The notes: generated by a model from the sequence alone, not told the origin. A stretch of DNA of 23,010 bases from an uncultured Asticcacaulis sp. (GCA_946480125.1 CAMLIY010000018.1:1-23010); one strand, 5' to 3'. Shown: positions 8,012-16,987, counted from the first letter of the stretch. Made by a program: numbers and translations.

Positions 8012-8872
8012 TCAGAAGGCTGTCTTGTTGGCTCCGAAAAAGGCACGCAGAGTTTCGGGTTTGCGGCCAGTCAGGTTTTCGACGTCATTCGTCAGGATGT
8101 CGAAACCGCCTTCGCGGGTGGTGGTGTCGAACGAAACCAGCATCGGAATCATGGCTTCCGGCACGCCGGCCGCCTTCATGCCGCCGGCCAGTTGCGCGTC
8201 TGTCAGGTCAACCACGGCCAGCGGTTTGCCGGTGACGTCTGAGGCGAGGGCGGCGATCTGTTTTGTGGTCAGAAGTTCCGGGCCGGTCAGGGTCAGGATA
8301 TCGTTAGTCGAGGGCTTGCTGAGGGCGGCGGCGGCCGAGCGGGCGACATCGGCATGGGCAACATGCGACAGGCGGCCTTCGCCAGCCGAGGTATAGAGCG
8401 TGCCGGCAGCGAAGGCGCCGGGCAGGCTCATCATCAGGTTTTCCTGATACCAGGCATCGCGCAGGATGGTATAGGGCTGGCCGCTGGCGATAACGGCCTG
8501 TTCGGTGCCGAGGTGATCACCGGCAAAGATAACCGCAGAGCCTTCGGGCTTTGGCATCGAGGTGTAGACGATCTCCGCGCCGGCCTCCGCAGCCGCTTTT
8601 ACGGCGGCTTGGTGCTGCTTCAGGCGCTGGCCGGAACCGAGCGCATCGGTAGAGATAATCAGGATGCGATCGACACCCTTGAAGGCGGCGGTGAGGGACC
8701 CGGCGTCATCGAAATTGACGGTGCGGGTTTCCGCGCCTTTGACGGCGATATCAGCCAGTTTGGCGGTGTCGCGCGAGGCGGCGATAATGTGATCCTGGCC
8801 ACTTTCCAGCAGCAGGGAAACGACGTGGCGGCCAAGCTTGCCATTGGCGCCGGTAACGAGAAGATTGGACAT
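8012..8872 (-). CDS. NAD(P)-binding oxidoreductase, NmrA/QorB-like
   Basis: A 286-residue atypical short-chain dehydrogenase. The dinucleotide-binding loop TGANGKLG occupies residues 7-14, and the body (TILRDAWYQENL, GEGRLSHVAHADVARSAAAAL, LTGPELLTTKQIA) matches NmrA-like proteins and E. coli QorB, a type 2 NAD(P)H:quinone oxidoreductase. The likely role is quinone reduction or redox sensing in the cytosol. It is divergent from an HxlR regulator, the same arrangement as qorB (ytfG) with ytfH/qorR in E. coli, which strengthens the QorB assignment. AGGA sits about 8 nt before the ATG. Expression is probably controlled through the palindrome at 8908-8923. Confidence 0.88.
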   Translation of the reverse strand: MSNLLVTGANGKLGRHVVSLLLESGQDHIIAASRDTAKLADIAVKGAETRTVNFDDAGSLTAAFKGVDRILIISTDALGSGQRLKQHQAAVKAAAEAGAEIVYTSMPKPEGSAVIFAGDHLGTEQAVIASGQPYTILRDAWYQENLMMSLPGAFAAGTLYTSAGEGRLSHVAHADVARSAAAALSKPSTNDILTLTGPELLTTKQIAALASDVTGKPLAVVDLTDAQLAGGMKAAGVPEAMIPMLVSFDTTTREGGFDILTNDVENLTGRKPETLRAFFGANKTAF

Positions 8873-8907
8873 GTGAGTTCCTGTTTGATATATTGTTACG
8901 AATTGAG

Positions 8908-8923
8908 ACTATGTATAGATAGT
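8908..8923. promoter_or_regulatory. Candidate HxlR-family operator in divergent promoter region
   Basis: ACTATGTATAGATAGT is a 16-bp palindrome with a single mismatched base pair, with arms ACTAT and ATAGT. It lies in the 99-bp gap between the QorB-like gene and the HxlR regulator, 35 bp from the former ATG and 48 bp from the latter start. HxlR/DUF24 regulators bind such short palindromes next to their own genes. The palindrome is seen; regulator binding is inferred. Confidence 0.5.
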
Positions 8924-8971
8924 AGCTTTTTAACGCCTGTAAAGACGGCAGTTTGACGGGAGATAGTTACT

Positions 8972-9397
8972 TTGAAGGAACCTATTATTACGCCGGCCAT
9001 GCGCGATGTCATGCGGGCCGTGATGGCCGAGGTTGGTGGCAAGGTCGATAGTAGCAAATGTCCGGTGCGTGATGTGCTCGATCATCTCGGCGATAAGTGG
9101 TCGAGCCTGCTGATGGTGGCGCTCGGCACCCGGCCGCACCGCTTTGGCGAACTGAAACGCGCCGTGCCGGATATTTCACAGCGTATGCTGACCCAGACCC
9201 TGCGCGACCTGCAACGTGATGGCCTGATCAGCCGGCATGTCTTCCCGACCCAGCCGCCGTCGGTCGAATACCGCCTGACGCCGCTTGGCGAATCGATGAT
9301 GCCGCCCCTGCTCGGACTGATGCAGTGGGCGAGCACACACCATGCCTCTATACGCGAGGCACGCCAGACCTATGAAGTTGAACTGGAACGGCTTTAA
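8972..9397 (+). CDS. HxlR/DUF24 family redox-responsive regulator (QorR/YtfH-like)
   Basis: A 141-residue winged-helix DNA-binding protein. The HxlR hallmark [19 protein letters not shown] begins at Cys30, the only cysteine in the protein; in QorR, YodB and HypR the equivalent residue senses quinones, diamide or hypochlorite. The wing region follows as [20 protein letters not shown] and [11 protein letters not shown]. The start is a TTG at 8972, chosen because GGGAGA at 8958-8963 lies 8 nt upstream; the first ATG (8999) lacks a ribosome site. It probably represses the divergent QorB-like gene and itself through the palindrome at 8908-8923. Confidence 0.9.
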   Translation: MKEPIITPAMRDVMRAVMAEVGGKVDSSKCPVRDVLDHLGDKWSSLLMVALGTRPHRFGELKRAVPDISQRMLTQTLRDLQRDGLISRHVFPTQPPSVEYRLTPLGESMMPPLLGLMQWASTHHASIREARQTYEVELERL

Positions 9398-9528
9398 TCA
9401 AAATGTGAGACAAAAATAGATGACTTCATCCACTTTGCGCGACCTTGACGGCCAGGGCTTAATTTCCACATCGAAAATATATCCCGCCTCTATTTTATTA
9501 TGAGATGAGCTATATCTGAGGAAGCCCT

Positions 9529-11055
9529 GTGAAAAACACCACGCAAACGACCAGCATAATTAAAACGGGTATTGCGGAATTTGACGATATTCTGGGCGGT
9601 GGGCTCACAGCCAACCGTGTCTATCTTCTTCACGGCACACCGGGTTCGGGCAAAACAACCCTGTCTCTCGAGTTTTTGCTCGAAGGCGTTCGAGGTGGCG
9701 AGAAGGTCTTGTATGTTACCCTCTCTGAAACGCGCATGGAACTGCTTTCCGTGGCCCAGTCGCATGGTATGTCACTCGACGGCATCGAGATTTTCGAGCT
9801 GATCGCCGAGGAGCGCGATCTCGATCCCGATGCACAATATACCATGTTTCAGCCATCGGAAATTGAACTCAACATTACCACGCGGCGCATTCTCGATGAG
9901 ATTGAACGGGTAAAGCCGGCGCGCGTCGTTATCGACTCGCTGTCGGAAATAAAGCTGCTGGCGCAAAGCGCGCTGCGGTTCCGCCGTCAGGTTTTGGCGC
10001 TGAAACAGTTCTTTGTCGGCCGGGATTGCACGGTGCTTTTTCTCGATGACAAGACCGCTGCCGGCGAAGACGATCTGCAACTGGAAAGTATTGCCCACGG
10101 CGTCATCAGCCTGGAACAACTGGCGCCGGAATATGGCGCCTCGCGCCGGCGCCTCAGCATTACCAAGCTGCGCGGGCAGCGCTATCGCGGCGGCTACCAT
10201 GATTTCAGCATCGTCAAGGGCGGTCTGCGTGTATTTCCACGCATTATCGCCAACGAATATGCCGAGCCTGTCGCCACGACCATTCTCAAAAGCGGCATTC
10301 CGCAGATGGATACCTTGCTGTGTGGCGGGCTGACTTCCGGCACCAGCGCCTTGCTTCTCGGCCCGGCGGGTGTCGGTAAATCGACCCTGGCCATGCAATA
10401 TGCGGTTGAGGCCGCGGGTAACGGCAAGCCCAGTATCATTTTTACCTTCGATGAGCGGGTCGCCACCATGTTTGAGCGGGCCGAGGGCTTGAATATCCCC
10501 CTGCGCCAATATGTCGATGCCGGACTGATCGAGATACGCGCCATTGATCCGGCGGAGATGTCGCCTGGAGAGTTCGCTCATAATCTGAGGGTGGCCGCTG
10601 AAGGCACGGAAGGTCGGCCGGGGGTCAAGATTGTGGTGATCGACAGCCTCAATGGCTATCTCAACGCCATGCCGGAGGAGCGCTTCCTGACCGCGCAGCT
10701 GCACGAGCTGTTGACCTATCTCGGCCACCTTGATGTGACCACCTTCCTGGTGGTGGCGCAGCATGGCCTGCTGGGTAATTCCATGCAGACCGTGATCGAT
10801 ACCAGTTATCTGGCTGATACGGTTATCCTGTTCCGCTATTATGAGGCGGAGGGCGAGGTCAAGCAACTGGTGTCGGTCGTCAAGAAGCGCAATGGACGCC
10901 ACGAGCGCAGCATCCGTGAATTTACCCTGGGTGATGAAGGCATCCGTATCGGCGAGCCGCTGAAACAATTCCAGGGTGTCCTGACGGGGACGCCTTTTAT
11001 GATCGGTGGCGACGTCACAGCCCGGCCGGTCGGTCCTGATGCCGGCCAGTCATGA
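9529..11055 (+). CDS. KaiC-like double-domain RecA-fold ATPase
   Basis: A 508-residue protein with two tandem KaiC domains: residues about 8-245 with Walker [10 protein letters not shown] (36-44) and Walker B RVVIDS, and about 250-475 with Walker [10 protein letters not shown] (278-286) and Walker B KIVVIDS. Acidic residues after each first strand (TLSET, TFDER) correspond to the catalytic Glu pair of KaiC, but only the second Glu is kept in each. Where cyanobacterial KaiC has the Ser431-Thr432 phosphosites, the best alignment gives Ser426-Tyr427. A C-terminal tail of about 30 residues follows. No kaiA or kaiB is present. GTG 9529 is well supported by GAGGA at 9517-9521. The downstream hybrid kinase overlaps by ATGA, indicating a coupled signalling pair. 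Confidence 0.93.
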   Translation: MKNTTQTTSIIKTGIAEFDDILGGGLTANRVYLLHGTPGSGKTTLSLEFLLEGVRGGEKVLYVTLSETRMELLSVAQSHGMSLDGIEIFELIAEERDLDPDAQYTMFQPSEIELNITTRRILDEIERVKPARVVIDSLSEIKLLAQSALRFRRQVLALKQFFVGRDCTVLFLDDKTAAGEDDLQLESIAHGVISLEQLAPEYGASRRRLSITKLRGQRYRGGYHDFSIVKGGLRVFPRIIANEYAEPVATTILKSGIPQMDTLLCGGLTSGTSALLLGPAGVGKSTLAMQYAVEAAGNGKPSIIFTFDERVATMFERAEGLNIPLRQYVDAGLIEIRAIDPAEMSPGEFAHNLRVAAEGTEGRPGVKIVVIDSLNGYLNAMPEERFLTAQLHELLTYLGHLDVTTFLVVAQHGLLGNSMQTVIDTSYLADTVILFRYYEAEGEVKQLVSVVKKRNGRHERSIREFTLGDEGIRIGEPLKQFQGVLTGTPFMIGGDVTARPVGPDAGQS

Positions 11056-12659
11056 CAGTGCCTGACCCGGAAAAGCGTATCCTGATCCTGCCGCCCACGG
11101 CCAGGGACGGTGAAATGACGGTTGATCTTTTGTCCCGCGATGGCATGGATACGCTGGTCTGCCGCAATCTTACTGATCTGAGCGCTGAGATCAAACGCGG
11201 GGCTGCTTTGTTGATCCTGACTCAGGAGGCGGTTCTGGCTGACCCGACAAACAGCCTTCAGCAAGCCCTTTTCGAGCAGGGCGACTGGTCCGACATACCG
11301 ATTATCATGCTGACCCCGCCAGGGCAGGATCGATTGGAAACCTTGCAGCGGCTGGAAGCCATCGGTCACATGACCCTGATCAAGCGGCCGGTGCAGCTCA
11401 ACAATTTCATGACGACCATTCGATCGTCTTTGCGTGACCGTCAAAGACAGTATGGCATCCGTGATTTTTTGAAAGAACGCGACCGGCAGACTGAAATTCT
11501 TCAGGTCGCCGTAGAAAAAGCCAATGCCGCCAATGTCGCCAAGTCGGAATTCCTGGCTAATATGAGCCATGAAATCCGTACGCCAATGAATGCGATACTT
11601 GGGCTTTCCACCATATTGTCACGCAGTTCGCCCCTGACCGCCAATCAGCGCAAATACATCGAAACCCTGTTGACCTCCGGCGAAAGCCTGTTGATGCTTA
11701 TCAACGACCTGCTCGATATTTCCAAGATCGAGGCCAGCGGCATAGAGATCGAGCATGTGCCTTTTCAACTTGATCGGCTGCTTGACGATATCGTCAATGT
11801 CAGTTCCGTCAAGGCGACCGAAAAGCAACTCAGCCTTACGGTGAGTATTGATAATGTGCGTGGAAAATGGTTCGCCGGTGATCCGACGCGCATTCATCAG
11901 GTTTTGAGCAACCTGTGTTCGAATGCCATCAAGTTTACCGATCACGGCGCCATAACCATTGAGACTATTTTCCCGGAGGGCGGTGGTGACAAACTCGCGA
12001 TCAGAGTTTCGGATTCCGGCATTGGCATCGCCCCGGAAAAACTGGAGAAGATTTTCGATAAATTCACCCAGGCCGACAACACCATCAGCCGTAAATTCGG
12101 TGGCACCGGGCTTGGCCTGACCATCAGCAAGACCTTGGCCGAGCTGATGAACGGCACCCTGACAGTTGAAAGCATACCAGGAGACGGCTCGTGCTTTACG
12201 TTTACGCTGGCCTTGCCGGAAACCGATCCGGCTGAAGCCGGTGATATCGAAGCCGTTGTTTCTGAAAACTCTAAACAAAATCGCGCCGGCAAGGGCCGCA
12301 TTCTCTTGGTGGAAGACTATCCGCCTAATGTGCTGGTCGCAAAAACATTCCTGGAAATGTTTGGCTATGAGGTAGAGGTGGCGGATAACGGCGCTAAGGC
12401 CGTCAACATGGCGGACAATCAACGCTATTCGGCTATCCTTATGGATATTCAGATGCCGGAAATGGATGGGTTCGAGGCGACACGCCTCATCCGCGCCGCT
12501 GGCAAAATCAATGTCACGACGCCAATCATCGGCATGACGGCACATGCGCTCGACGGTATCCGCGAAAAGTGTCTGGCTGCCGGCATGAATGAATATATGT
12601 CGAAACCCTTCGTACCGGCCGATCTTGAAAACCGTCTGGGACAGTTTGTAACTTTGTAG
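11052..12659 (+). CDS. Hybrid sensor histidine kinase with degenerate N-terminal receiver
   Basis: A 535-residue soluble protein without membrane segments. Order of parts: a receiver-like domain (about 8-125) that lacks the phosphorylatable Asp and the acidic pair but keeps Lys111; a coiled-coil linker (128-165); HisKA with phosphoacceptor His173 in [12 protein letters not shown]; HATPase with N-box Asn287/Asn291, DSGIG (321-325) and GGTGLGL (350-356); and an intact receiver (about 415-533) with Glu421-Asp422, Asp465 and Lys518. No Hpt domain is present, so phosphate must go to a separate Hpt protein or act in cis. The start ATG overlaps the KaiC-like stop (ATGA at 11052-11055), implying translational coupling. 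It presumably reads the state of the KaiC-like ATPase, an inference from gene order. Confidence 0.93.
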   Translation: MTVPDPEKRILILPPTARDGEMTVDLLSRDGMDTLVCRNLTDLSAEIKRGAALLILTQEAVLADPTNSLQQALFEQGDWSDIPIIMLTPPGQDRLETLQRLEAIGHMTLIKRPVQLNNFMTTIRSSLRDRQRQYGIRDFLKERDRQTEILQVAVEKANAANVAKSEFLANMSHEIRTPMNAILGLSTILSRSSPLTANQRKYIETLLTSGESLLMLINDLLDISKIEASGIEIEHVPFQLDRLLDDIVNVSSVKATEKQLSLTVSIDNVRGKWFAGDPTRIHQVLSNLCSNAIKFTDHGAITIETIFPEGGGDKLAIRVSDSGIGIAPEKLEKIFDKFTQADNTISRKFGGTGLGLTISKTLAELMNGTLTVESIPGDGSCFTFTLALPETDPAEAGDIEAVVSENSKQNRAGKGRILLVEDYPPNVLVAKTFLEMFGYEVEVADNGAKAVNMADNQRYSAILMDIQMPEMDGFEATRLIRAAGKINVTTPIIGMTAHALDGIREKCLAAGMNEYMSKPFVPADLENRLGQFVTL

Positions 12660-12661
12660 TG

Positions 12662-12692
12662 CAAAGCGGTATCACTTTGATTTTTTATTTTT
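12662..12692 (+). terminator. Weak intrinsic terminator candidate after the hybrid kinase
   Basis: A 5-bp stem, CAAAG (12662-12666) with CTTTG (12675-12679), and an 8-nt loop is followed by a T-rich run (12681-12692) just 3 nt after the kinase stop. The stem is short and AT-rich, so termination may be weak. Confidence 0.3.
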
Positions 12693-12749
12693 CGAGGCCT
12701 ACGCTGATATAGTTAATTTTGATACGAGTTTCGACCGCCCTCCTGGACA

Positions 12750-12761
12750 GCCGGAACCGGC
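12750..12761. promoter_or_regulatory. 12-bp inverted repeat just before the PQQ dehydrogenase ribosome site
   Basis: GCCGG at 12750-12754 and CCGGC at 12757-12761 flank two A residues. The two-base gap is too small for a hairpin, so it would act as a protein-binding dyad if functional. It lies immediately before GGAGG and the ATG at 12775. It may be coincidence in GC-rich DNA. Confidence 0.25.
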
Positions 12762-12774
12762 AGTGGAGGATGAG

Positions 12775-15162
12775 ATGGCAGAACTATTTTCAAAAGTGGA
12801 GACGGGTTGGCCCGCCAAGGTGCTGGGGGCGGTATTGGCCCTCATCGGCGTTATCCTGATTGTCGGTGGCATCCAACTGGCGATTCTGGGTGGCAGTTGG
12901 TATTATCTGTTGGCCGGTCTCGCCCTCGCTGTTTCCGGCGGACTGATTTTTACCGGCCGGGTGCTCGGCGCCTGGCTTTACATCGCCACCTTTGTGCTGA
13001 CCGTGCTTTGGGCCTTTACGGAATCCGGACTGAACGGCTGGGCGCTGGTTCCGCGGATTGTGGCGCCCCTGGTGCTTCTGCTGTTTGTCATCGGTCTCCT
13101 GCCGTCGCTGTTGCCCGATGGGGGTAAGAAGCGCCGTTTACAAGGTTTTGCCGGCATTGCGGCTTTCGTCGTTTTGCTCGGATTGGCTATCGGTATCACC
13201 AATCGCTCCGGCGTCCAGTCGCCTGTACCGGAGGCCGGCAATAGCCTGGCCTTCGACACCGCGGCCACTGCCGGTCAGGAGTGGCAGACCTATGGCGGCG
13301 GGGCCAGCGCCCAGCGCTATGCCGATCTCAACCAGATCAATGCCGATAATGTTAAAAACCTGAAGGTTGCCTGGACCTACCGCACCGGCAGCCAGCCTGA
13401 TAAGTGGGGCGCTGAAACGACGCCGATCAAGATCGGCAATACGCTTTATGCCTGCACCGGCATGAACACCCTGTACGCGCTCGACGCCGCTACCGGCAAA
13501 AAACTGTGGTCCTTCGATCCGAAAGTACCGAACGCGGCCATTCCCTATACCGCTGCCTGCCGGGGCGTTTCCTATTATAAGGTGCCAATGGCGGCTGTAG
13601 GTACGCCCTGTGCCGAACGCATTTTCGAAGGCACACTGGATGGCCGCATTATCGGGGTCGATGCGAAAAACGGCCAGGCCTGTCAGGGTTTCGGCACGGG
13701 CGGTCAGGTAAAGATCACCGATGGCATGGGCAAGGTCATTCCGTCGATGGTGGCCATTACCGCCGCGCCGGCGATTGTGCATGGCATTGTCGTGACCGGA
13801 CACCAGGTTCAGGACGGCCAGTATAAATGGGCGCCATCGGGCGTGATCCAGGGCTATGACGCCATCACCGGCCAGTTGCGTTTCGCCTGGGACATGATGC
13901 GCCCCGATGGCACTGGCGCGCCACCGCCGGGAGAGACCTATACGCGCGGCACACCCAATATGTGGACCACCGCCACGGGTGACGAAGAACTGGGCCAGGT
14001 TTATCTGCCCATGGGCAATTCGGCCGCCGATTATCTCAGTGGCCAGCGCCGTCCGGAAGAAAAAATGTATTCGTCGGGTCTGGTGGCGCTCAATGTCGAG
14101 ACCGGTAAGCCCGCCTGGGTTTTCCATACGGCGCATAATGATGTCTGGGACTATGATCAGGGCAGCCAGGTTTCGCTGGTGAATTTCCCGGTGAACGGCC
14201 AGATGGTGCCGGCGATCCTGTTGCCGACCAAACAAGGCGACTTCTATATCCTCGATCGCCGTACCGGTAAGCCGTTAAGCGGCGTTGGCCAGATGAAGGC
14301 CGAGGTTGGCGGGGTCGAGCCGCAGGAACGCAGCCCGGTTCAGCCCTATTCGACATACCAGAACGTGCGTGACGGCGATATCACCGAGCGCCAGATGTGG
14401 GGCATGTCGCCGATCGATCAGATGATTTGCCGCATTCAGTTCCGTAAGGCGCACTATGCCGGCATGTATACAGCGCCGCAGCTCGACAAGCCTTATATCG
14501 AGTATCCCGGCTATAATGGCGGCTCTGACTGGGGCAGCGCAGCCATCGATCCGCGCCGGGGCATTGTCATCGCCAACTATAATTTGACGGCGAACTATGA
14601 TCAGTTGCTGACGCGCAAACAGGCGGATGACCGCGGTATTTACGCGGTGGGTGATCCGAAAAATACCGGCAAGAGCGGCGCCGAAGGGGCCGGACCGCAG
14701 GAAGGTGCGCCCTTCGCCATCGATGTCAATGCCGGCTGGGTGATGCCGGTGACGGGTATGCTGTGCAAGCAGCCGCCTTATGGTGGGATTCGCGCTTTTG
14801 ACCTCAAAACCGGCAAGACCCTGTGGGATCATGCCTTTGGTGATGCGCGGCGCAATGGACCTTTCGGTCTGCCATCTATGCTGCCGATCACCATCGGTAC
14901 GCCGAATAATGGCGGTCCGGCGGTAACGGCCGGTGGCCTGATCTTCATCGCCGCCACAACGGACAACCAGTTCCGCGCCATCGATATTCGCACCGGCAAG
15001 ACCCTGTGGCAAACCACCCTGCCAGCCGGAGGTCAGGCCAATCCGATGGTCTATGAGCAGAACGGCAAGCAGTATGTGGTCATCATGGCGGGCGGACACC
15101 ACTTCATGAAGACGCCGGAAGGTGATTACCTGATCGCCTATGCCTTGCCGGACAAAAAGTAG
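12775..15162 (+). CDS. Membrane-bound PQQ-dependent dehydrogenase, glucose/quinate/shikimate family
   Basis: A 795-residue inner-membrane enzyme whose catalytic domain faces the periplasm and passes electrons to ubiquinone. The first 145 residues hold about five membrane helices (GGSWYYLLAGLALAVSGG, LGAWLYIATFVLTVLWAF and others) as in E. coli Gcd. The eight-bladed PQQ propeller follows: WQTYGGGASAQRYADLNQI, TPIKIGNTLYACT, CRGVSYY, the catalytic-region HNDVWDYD at about 454-461, PTKQGDFYILDRR with the PQQ-binding Lys, and the closing GGQANPMVYEQNGKQYVVI. The residue matching E. coli Gcd His262, a substrate-specificity position, is Thr259 here, so glucose is not assured. ATG 12775 follows GGAGG; GTG 12763 would be inside that signal. 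No pqq biosynthesis gene is visible. A strong hairpin follows the stop. Confidence 0.94.
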   Translation: MAELFSKVETGWPAKVLGAVLALIGVILIVGGIQLAILGGSWYYLLAGLALAVSGGLIFTGRVLGAWLYIATFVLTVLWAFTESGLNGWALVPRIVAPLVLLLFVIGLLPSLLPDGGKKRRLQGFAGIAAFVVLLGLAIGITNRSGVQSPVPEAGNSLAFDTAATAGQEWQTYGGGASAQRYADLNQINADNVKNLKVAWTYRTGSQPDKWGAETTPIKIGNTLYACTGMNTLYALDAATGKKLWSFDPKVPNAAIPYTAACRGVSYYKVPMAAVGTPCAERIFEGTLDGRIIGVDAKNGQACQGFGTGGQVKITDGMGKVIPSMVAITAAPAIVHGIVVTGHQVQDGQYKWAPSGVIQGYDAITGQLRFAWDMMRPDGTGAPPPGETYTRGTPNMWTTATGDEELGQVYLPMGNSAADYLSGQRRPEEKMYSSGLVALNVETGKPAWVFHTAHNDVWDYDQGSQVSLVNFPVNGQMVPAILLPTKQGDFYILDRRTGKPLSGVGQMKAEVGGVEPQERSPVQPYSTYQNVRDGDITERQMWGMSPIDQMICRIQFRKAHYAGMYTAPQLDKPYIEYPGYNGGSDWGSAAIDPRRGIVIANYNLTANYDQLLTRKQADDRGIYAVGDPKNTGKSGAEGAGPQEGAPFAIDVNAGWVMPVTGMLCKQPPYGGIRAFDLKTGKTLWDHAFGDARRNGPFGLPSMLPITIGTPNNGGPAVTAGGLIFIAATTDNQFRAIDIRTGKTLWQTTLPAGGQANPMVYEQNGKQYVVIMAGGHHFMKTPEGDYLIAYALPDKK

Positions 15163-15170
15163 GACGGAAA

Positions 15171-15199
15171 CGGCTCGCCTGGGAATACCAGGCGAGCCG
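15171..15199 (+). terminator. Strong hairpin after the PQQ dehydrogenase gene
   Basis: CGGCTCGCCTGG (15171-15182) pairs perfectly with CCAGGCGAGCCG (15188-15199) around a 5-nt loop, 8 nt after the stop. No T-run follows, so it may act as an mRNA 3' stabiliser or with Rho rather than as a classical terminator. Confidence 0.65.
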
Positions 15200-15300
15200 G
15201 CAGGTTAACAAAGGACAGACCGACGTTTACTATGTCTGCTGTCACTTATTTAAATATATAGTGGCAAGACTGACGGGCGCACTTTGAATGGGGGCCAGTC

Positions 15301-16947
15301 ATGTCTGCAAAATCCGGGTTGTGGAAGAAATTCCAAAGCCATCAGGGCGGTAATGTCGCCATCATTTTTGGCCTGAGCGCGTTTGTACTCGTTGCCATTA
15401 CCGGCGGCGCTATTGATTTCTCCCGTATTAATGATGCGCGAAACAAGATGCAGGATGCGGCCGATATCGCTGTCCTGCGTGGTGCGCTTACGGCAAGCCA
15501 GGGCGATAATGCGGCGACCAAGGCGGCAGATCAGGCTTTTGACGATAATTTTACCGATGACACCGAAGGCGGCGATGTCCATCTGGACTCCAACAGCCTG
15601 ATTAAGACGGTTGTCAGCAATGTTTCCAAGCTAAGCTATAGCGCCAGCGGAACCATCAAGCCGGTTTTTCTCGGTATGGTCGGTCTGGGTACTCAAACCC
15701 TGACCGTGACATCGGCGGCGCAATCGGAGGTCAATCCGTTTGAACTGGCGCTGGTGCTCGACGTGACGGGGTCAATGAACCAGAGCAAAAAGCTGACCAA
15801 TCTGAAATCCAGCGTCACTTCAGTGCTCAATTCCCTTCTCGACCCCAACGGCCAGAACAGTTCCAAGGTCAAGGTAGGCGTGGTGCCCTTCAATACGCAG
15901 GTGCGCTTGCCGGTTAGCTCCAGCTATAGCTATGTCGATTACAGCAATTGCGCCGCGACAGAAAAAAGTAACACCCATGTTTCGGGTGTGCCTTCGGGTG
16001 TCTATTATGCCTGCCTGGCAGCGTATAAGGTTTACAATTCGATATGTGCCAGTGCCAGCAGCGCGAACCAGGCGTCTTGTCTGTCAACCGCCGCTTCGAA
16101 AATGTTTTATGCGGTCAATAAGTCCACGGGCGTATATTCGGCCACAGCCATGGGCTATATAAAAGTTGGAAATAAGTACACAACCTACACCAATACCGCG
16201 ACAGCAACGGTCAATGCGACAACTCTGAAGGTCACATATAGCGTTGGCAATCCCACAGTTAAAACCTTACAATCAAGCACCAGCTACAGCCCCACAGGTT
16301 ACACCGCTTTTAAAAGCACGCCTATCTTCCCAACCTTTGCCGCCACCTGGGCGAGCACCAGCACAGGGGGATGCGTCAGCGACCGGGGACAGCCTTATGA
16401 TATTTCGGCCACACCTTATACAACGGACGTGCCGGACAGCGCCTACCAGGCGGCGGATTGCGACAATACACCTTCTAATCCAACCCTGACCACTATTCAG
16501 GATATGACCACCGACATCGGTAAAACAAAAAACTATGTGAATGATCTGGTGGCGGGGGGGAATACCAATATCACCATCGGCGTTCAGATGGGCATGGAAC
16601 TGTTGTCGCCTGATACCCCTTATGCACAAGGTGTTGCCTGGGGGGATCCAGACATGGACAAGTACATGATCGTCGTGACCGACGGCGAAAATACAGAGGA
16701 TCGTCTGATTGTCCAGAATGACAATAACAGCGCCGGCATCGATAGTCGTACCGCCGCTGCCTGTCAGGCCGCGAAGGACAAGGGCATCACCCTTTTCGTG
16801 GTGCGTGTGATGGATGGCAACAGCAGCATGCTGCAAAAGTGCGCCACCAAGACGATCTATTATTATGACTTAAAATCGGCGTCACAATTAAGCGCGGCGA
16901 TGTCGGATATCTTCCTGCGTATCGGCAAATTACGCATCACCAAGTAA
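15301..16947 (+). CDS. TadG-like pilus-assembly/vWA domain protein with a large insertion
   Basis: A 548-residue envelope protein. Residues 18-40 (NVAIIFGLSAFVLVAITGG) form the single N-terminal membrane helix typical of TadE/TadG proteins, followed by IDFSRINDARNKMQDAADIA, the classic TadG region. A von Willebrand A domain starts with the metal-site motif DVTGSMN at 154-160 and resumes at IVVTDGENT near 457-465. Between them lies an insert of roughly 200 residues (about 201-405), rich in Ser, Thr, Tyr and Asn, with cysteines at 217, 238, 249, 260, 358 and 387 that could form disulfides outside the inner membrane. It is a standalone gene with no other tad/cpa genes nearby. The ribosome site before ATG 15301 is weak. 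It ends in a strong intrinsic terminator. The role in pilus or surface adhesion is inferred. Confidence 0.88.
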   Translation: MSAKSGLWKKFQSHQGGNVAIIFGLSAFVLVAITGGAIDFSRINDARNKMQDAADIAVLRGALTASQGDNAATKAADQAFDDNFTDDTEGGDVHLDSNSLIKTVVSNVSKLSYSASGTIKPVFLGMVGLGTQTLTVTSAAQSEVNPFELALVLDVTGSMNQSKKLTNLKSSVTSVLNSLLDPNGQNSSKVKVGVVPFNTQVRLPVSSSYSYVDYSNCAATEKSNTHVSGVPSGVYYACLAAYKVYNSICASASSANQASCLSTAASKMFYAVNKSTGVYSATAMGYIKVGNKYTTYTNTATATVNATTLKVTYSVGNPTVKTLQSSTSYSPTGYTAFKSTPIFPTFAATWASTSTGGCVSDRGQPYDISATPYTTDVPDSAYQAADCDNTPSNPTLTTIQDMTTDIGKTKNYVNDLVAGGNTNITIGVQMGMELLSPDTPYAQGVAWGDPDMDKYMIVVTDGENTEDRLIVQNDNNSAGIDSRTAAACQAAKDKGITLFVVRVMDGNSSMLQKCATKTIYYYDLKSASQLSAAMSDIFLRIGKLRITK

Positions 16948-16950
16948 CCC

Positions 16951-16987
16951 AAAAAACGCCGGAAGCTTAGCTTCCGGCGTTTTTTTT
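16951..16987. terminator. Bidirectional intrinsic terminator
   Basis: A 10-bp perfect stem, CGCCGGAAGC (16957-16966) with GCTTCCGGCG (16970-16979), has a 3-nt loop and is flanked by six A residues before and eight T residues after. It sits between the convergent TadG-like gene and the dgo operon, so it can end transcripts from both sides. Confidence 0.93.

Noticed and set aside
7449..8396. Plus-strand reading frame of 315 codons across the acetyltransferase and QorB-like genes
   Set aside because: It spans two unrelated minus-strand genes with strong motifs and has no recognisable domain.
9419..9430. GATGA-CT-TCATC dyad between the hxlR and kaiC-like genes as an operator
   Set aside because: Short, isolated and about 100 bp from the next start; it is within chance expectation and no second copy was seen.
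9772..10968. Minus-strand reading frame of 398 codons within the KaiC-like gene
   Set aside because: The plus strand encodes two intact KaiC domains; the antisense frame shows no domain features.
9529..11055. Calling this a true circadian kaiC gene
   Set aside because: No kaiA or kaiB is nearby and the phosphosite Thr and catalytic Glu pairs are not conserved; only KaiC-like can be supported.
15243..15263. CACT/AGTG dyad around an AT-rich core before the TadG-like gene
   Set aside because: The arms are only 4 bp; the AT-rich core may be a promoter element but no convincing -35/-10 pair could be assigned.
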